Shown: positions 39,225-39,423 of the stretch, one piece after another
Layout of the letters: each line of letters begins with the position of its first letter
Numbering within the stretch: position 1 is the first letter of the stretch
Assembly: GCA_963605415.1 (NCBI GenBank)
Contig: CAVCUL010000018.1
Span: forward strand, 1-39,423
Source: CAG-217 sp963605415
Lineage (GTDB): Bacteria > Bacillota > Clostridia > Oscillospirales > Acutalibacteraceae
DNA: 39,423 bases
Reading direction: 5' to 3'
Notes under the pieces: generated by a model
Databases searched by the model: none
What the model saw: the letters and a program-made list of their open reading frames with translations, nothing else
Told to the model about the DNA's origin: nothing
Program-made: the position numbers and the translations under genes

Positions 39225-39253
39225 AGTATAGCATACCCGGCAGACCGTTGCAA
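39225..39253 (-). promoter_or_regulatory. Promoter of the large protease gene
   Basis: On the minus strand TTGCAA (39253-39248), 17 bases and TATACT (39230-39225), about 45 bases before the start codon. Confidence 0.7.
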
Positions 39254-39423
39254 GCGCCGCCCCGCCCGGTGGCGCAAAATCCAATGCAGTGGCACCAAAG
39301 GGCACAGAGTGGGCACATGGCCCACCCGTTCCATATAAAAAACCACACGCAGGGCTGAACCGCCCCATATTGTGCAGACAGTACAAAAAGAGCCTACTTG
39401 AAGTAGAAAATTAAATTTTAAGC
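39254..39423. other. Window end without a supported gene
   Basis: No ORF here has a convincing start. A GTGGGC/GCCCAC inverted repeat (39309-39314, 39319-39324) could belong to a terminator of a gene outside the window. Confidence 0.4.

Overview
The window looks like chromosome of an anaerobic, gut-type Clostridia (Oscillospirales/Ruminococcaceae-like). The evidence is a single-chain pyruvate:ferredoxin oxidoreductase, a FeoA-FeoA-FeoB iron system with its Clostridia-type Cys-rich partner, Gram-positive Shine-Dalgarno sites and sigma-A promoters, a DUF5058-like membrane protein and a type II-A CRISPR-Cas locus with csn2. This placement is inference; there is no rRNA or marker gene here.

Layout. 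1-720 looks like the edge of a mobile element: three copies of a 14-base motif, several hairpins and one small protein of a type I associate with integrative elements. 722-4889 is the ferrous iron operon (minus strand) with a divergent DtxR/MntR-type regulator and matching operator pairs. 5059-10482 is an uncharacterised catabolic cluster: a tandem class II aldolase-fold protein and a GSAM-like class III aminotransferase on the minus strand, and a TetR regulator and FGGY kinase on the plus strand, with three matching palindromes at the divergent promoters. 10597-14121 is PFOR. 14335-17817 is an operon of an aldose-1-epimerase-like protein, glutamine-dependent NAD+ synthetase and a lipoprotein. 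Next come an unknown acidic protein (17997-18572), a TetR regulator, and a minus-strand operon (25199 to 19344) of a GH20 hexosaminidase, two membrane-anchored metallopeptidases (M28, M20) and two polytopic membrane proteins.

25674-32143 is a complete type II-A CRISPR-Cas locus: tracrRNA (plus strand) and, on the minus strand, cas9-cas1-cas2-csn2, leader and a very short array. The tracrRNA and the array each have a near-consensus promoter, and the start of the leader RNA is complementary to the repeat. The most striking observation is that cas9 is cut by one in-frame TGA exactly where the family has a conserved Trp in the 'PWNF' motif (SpCas9 W476). Everything else in the 1,333-codon frame, including all RuvC and HNH catalytic residues, is intact, and TGA is a normal stop elsewhere in the window, including in cas2. 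This is either a very recent loss of interference, a phase-like or mixed-population variant, or a base error.

32399-33295 is a PfkB-type sugar kinase. 33404-39181 encodes a 1,925-residue exported subtilisin-like protease with GLUG-type and InlB-type repeats. The last 170 bases hold no gene I can support.
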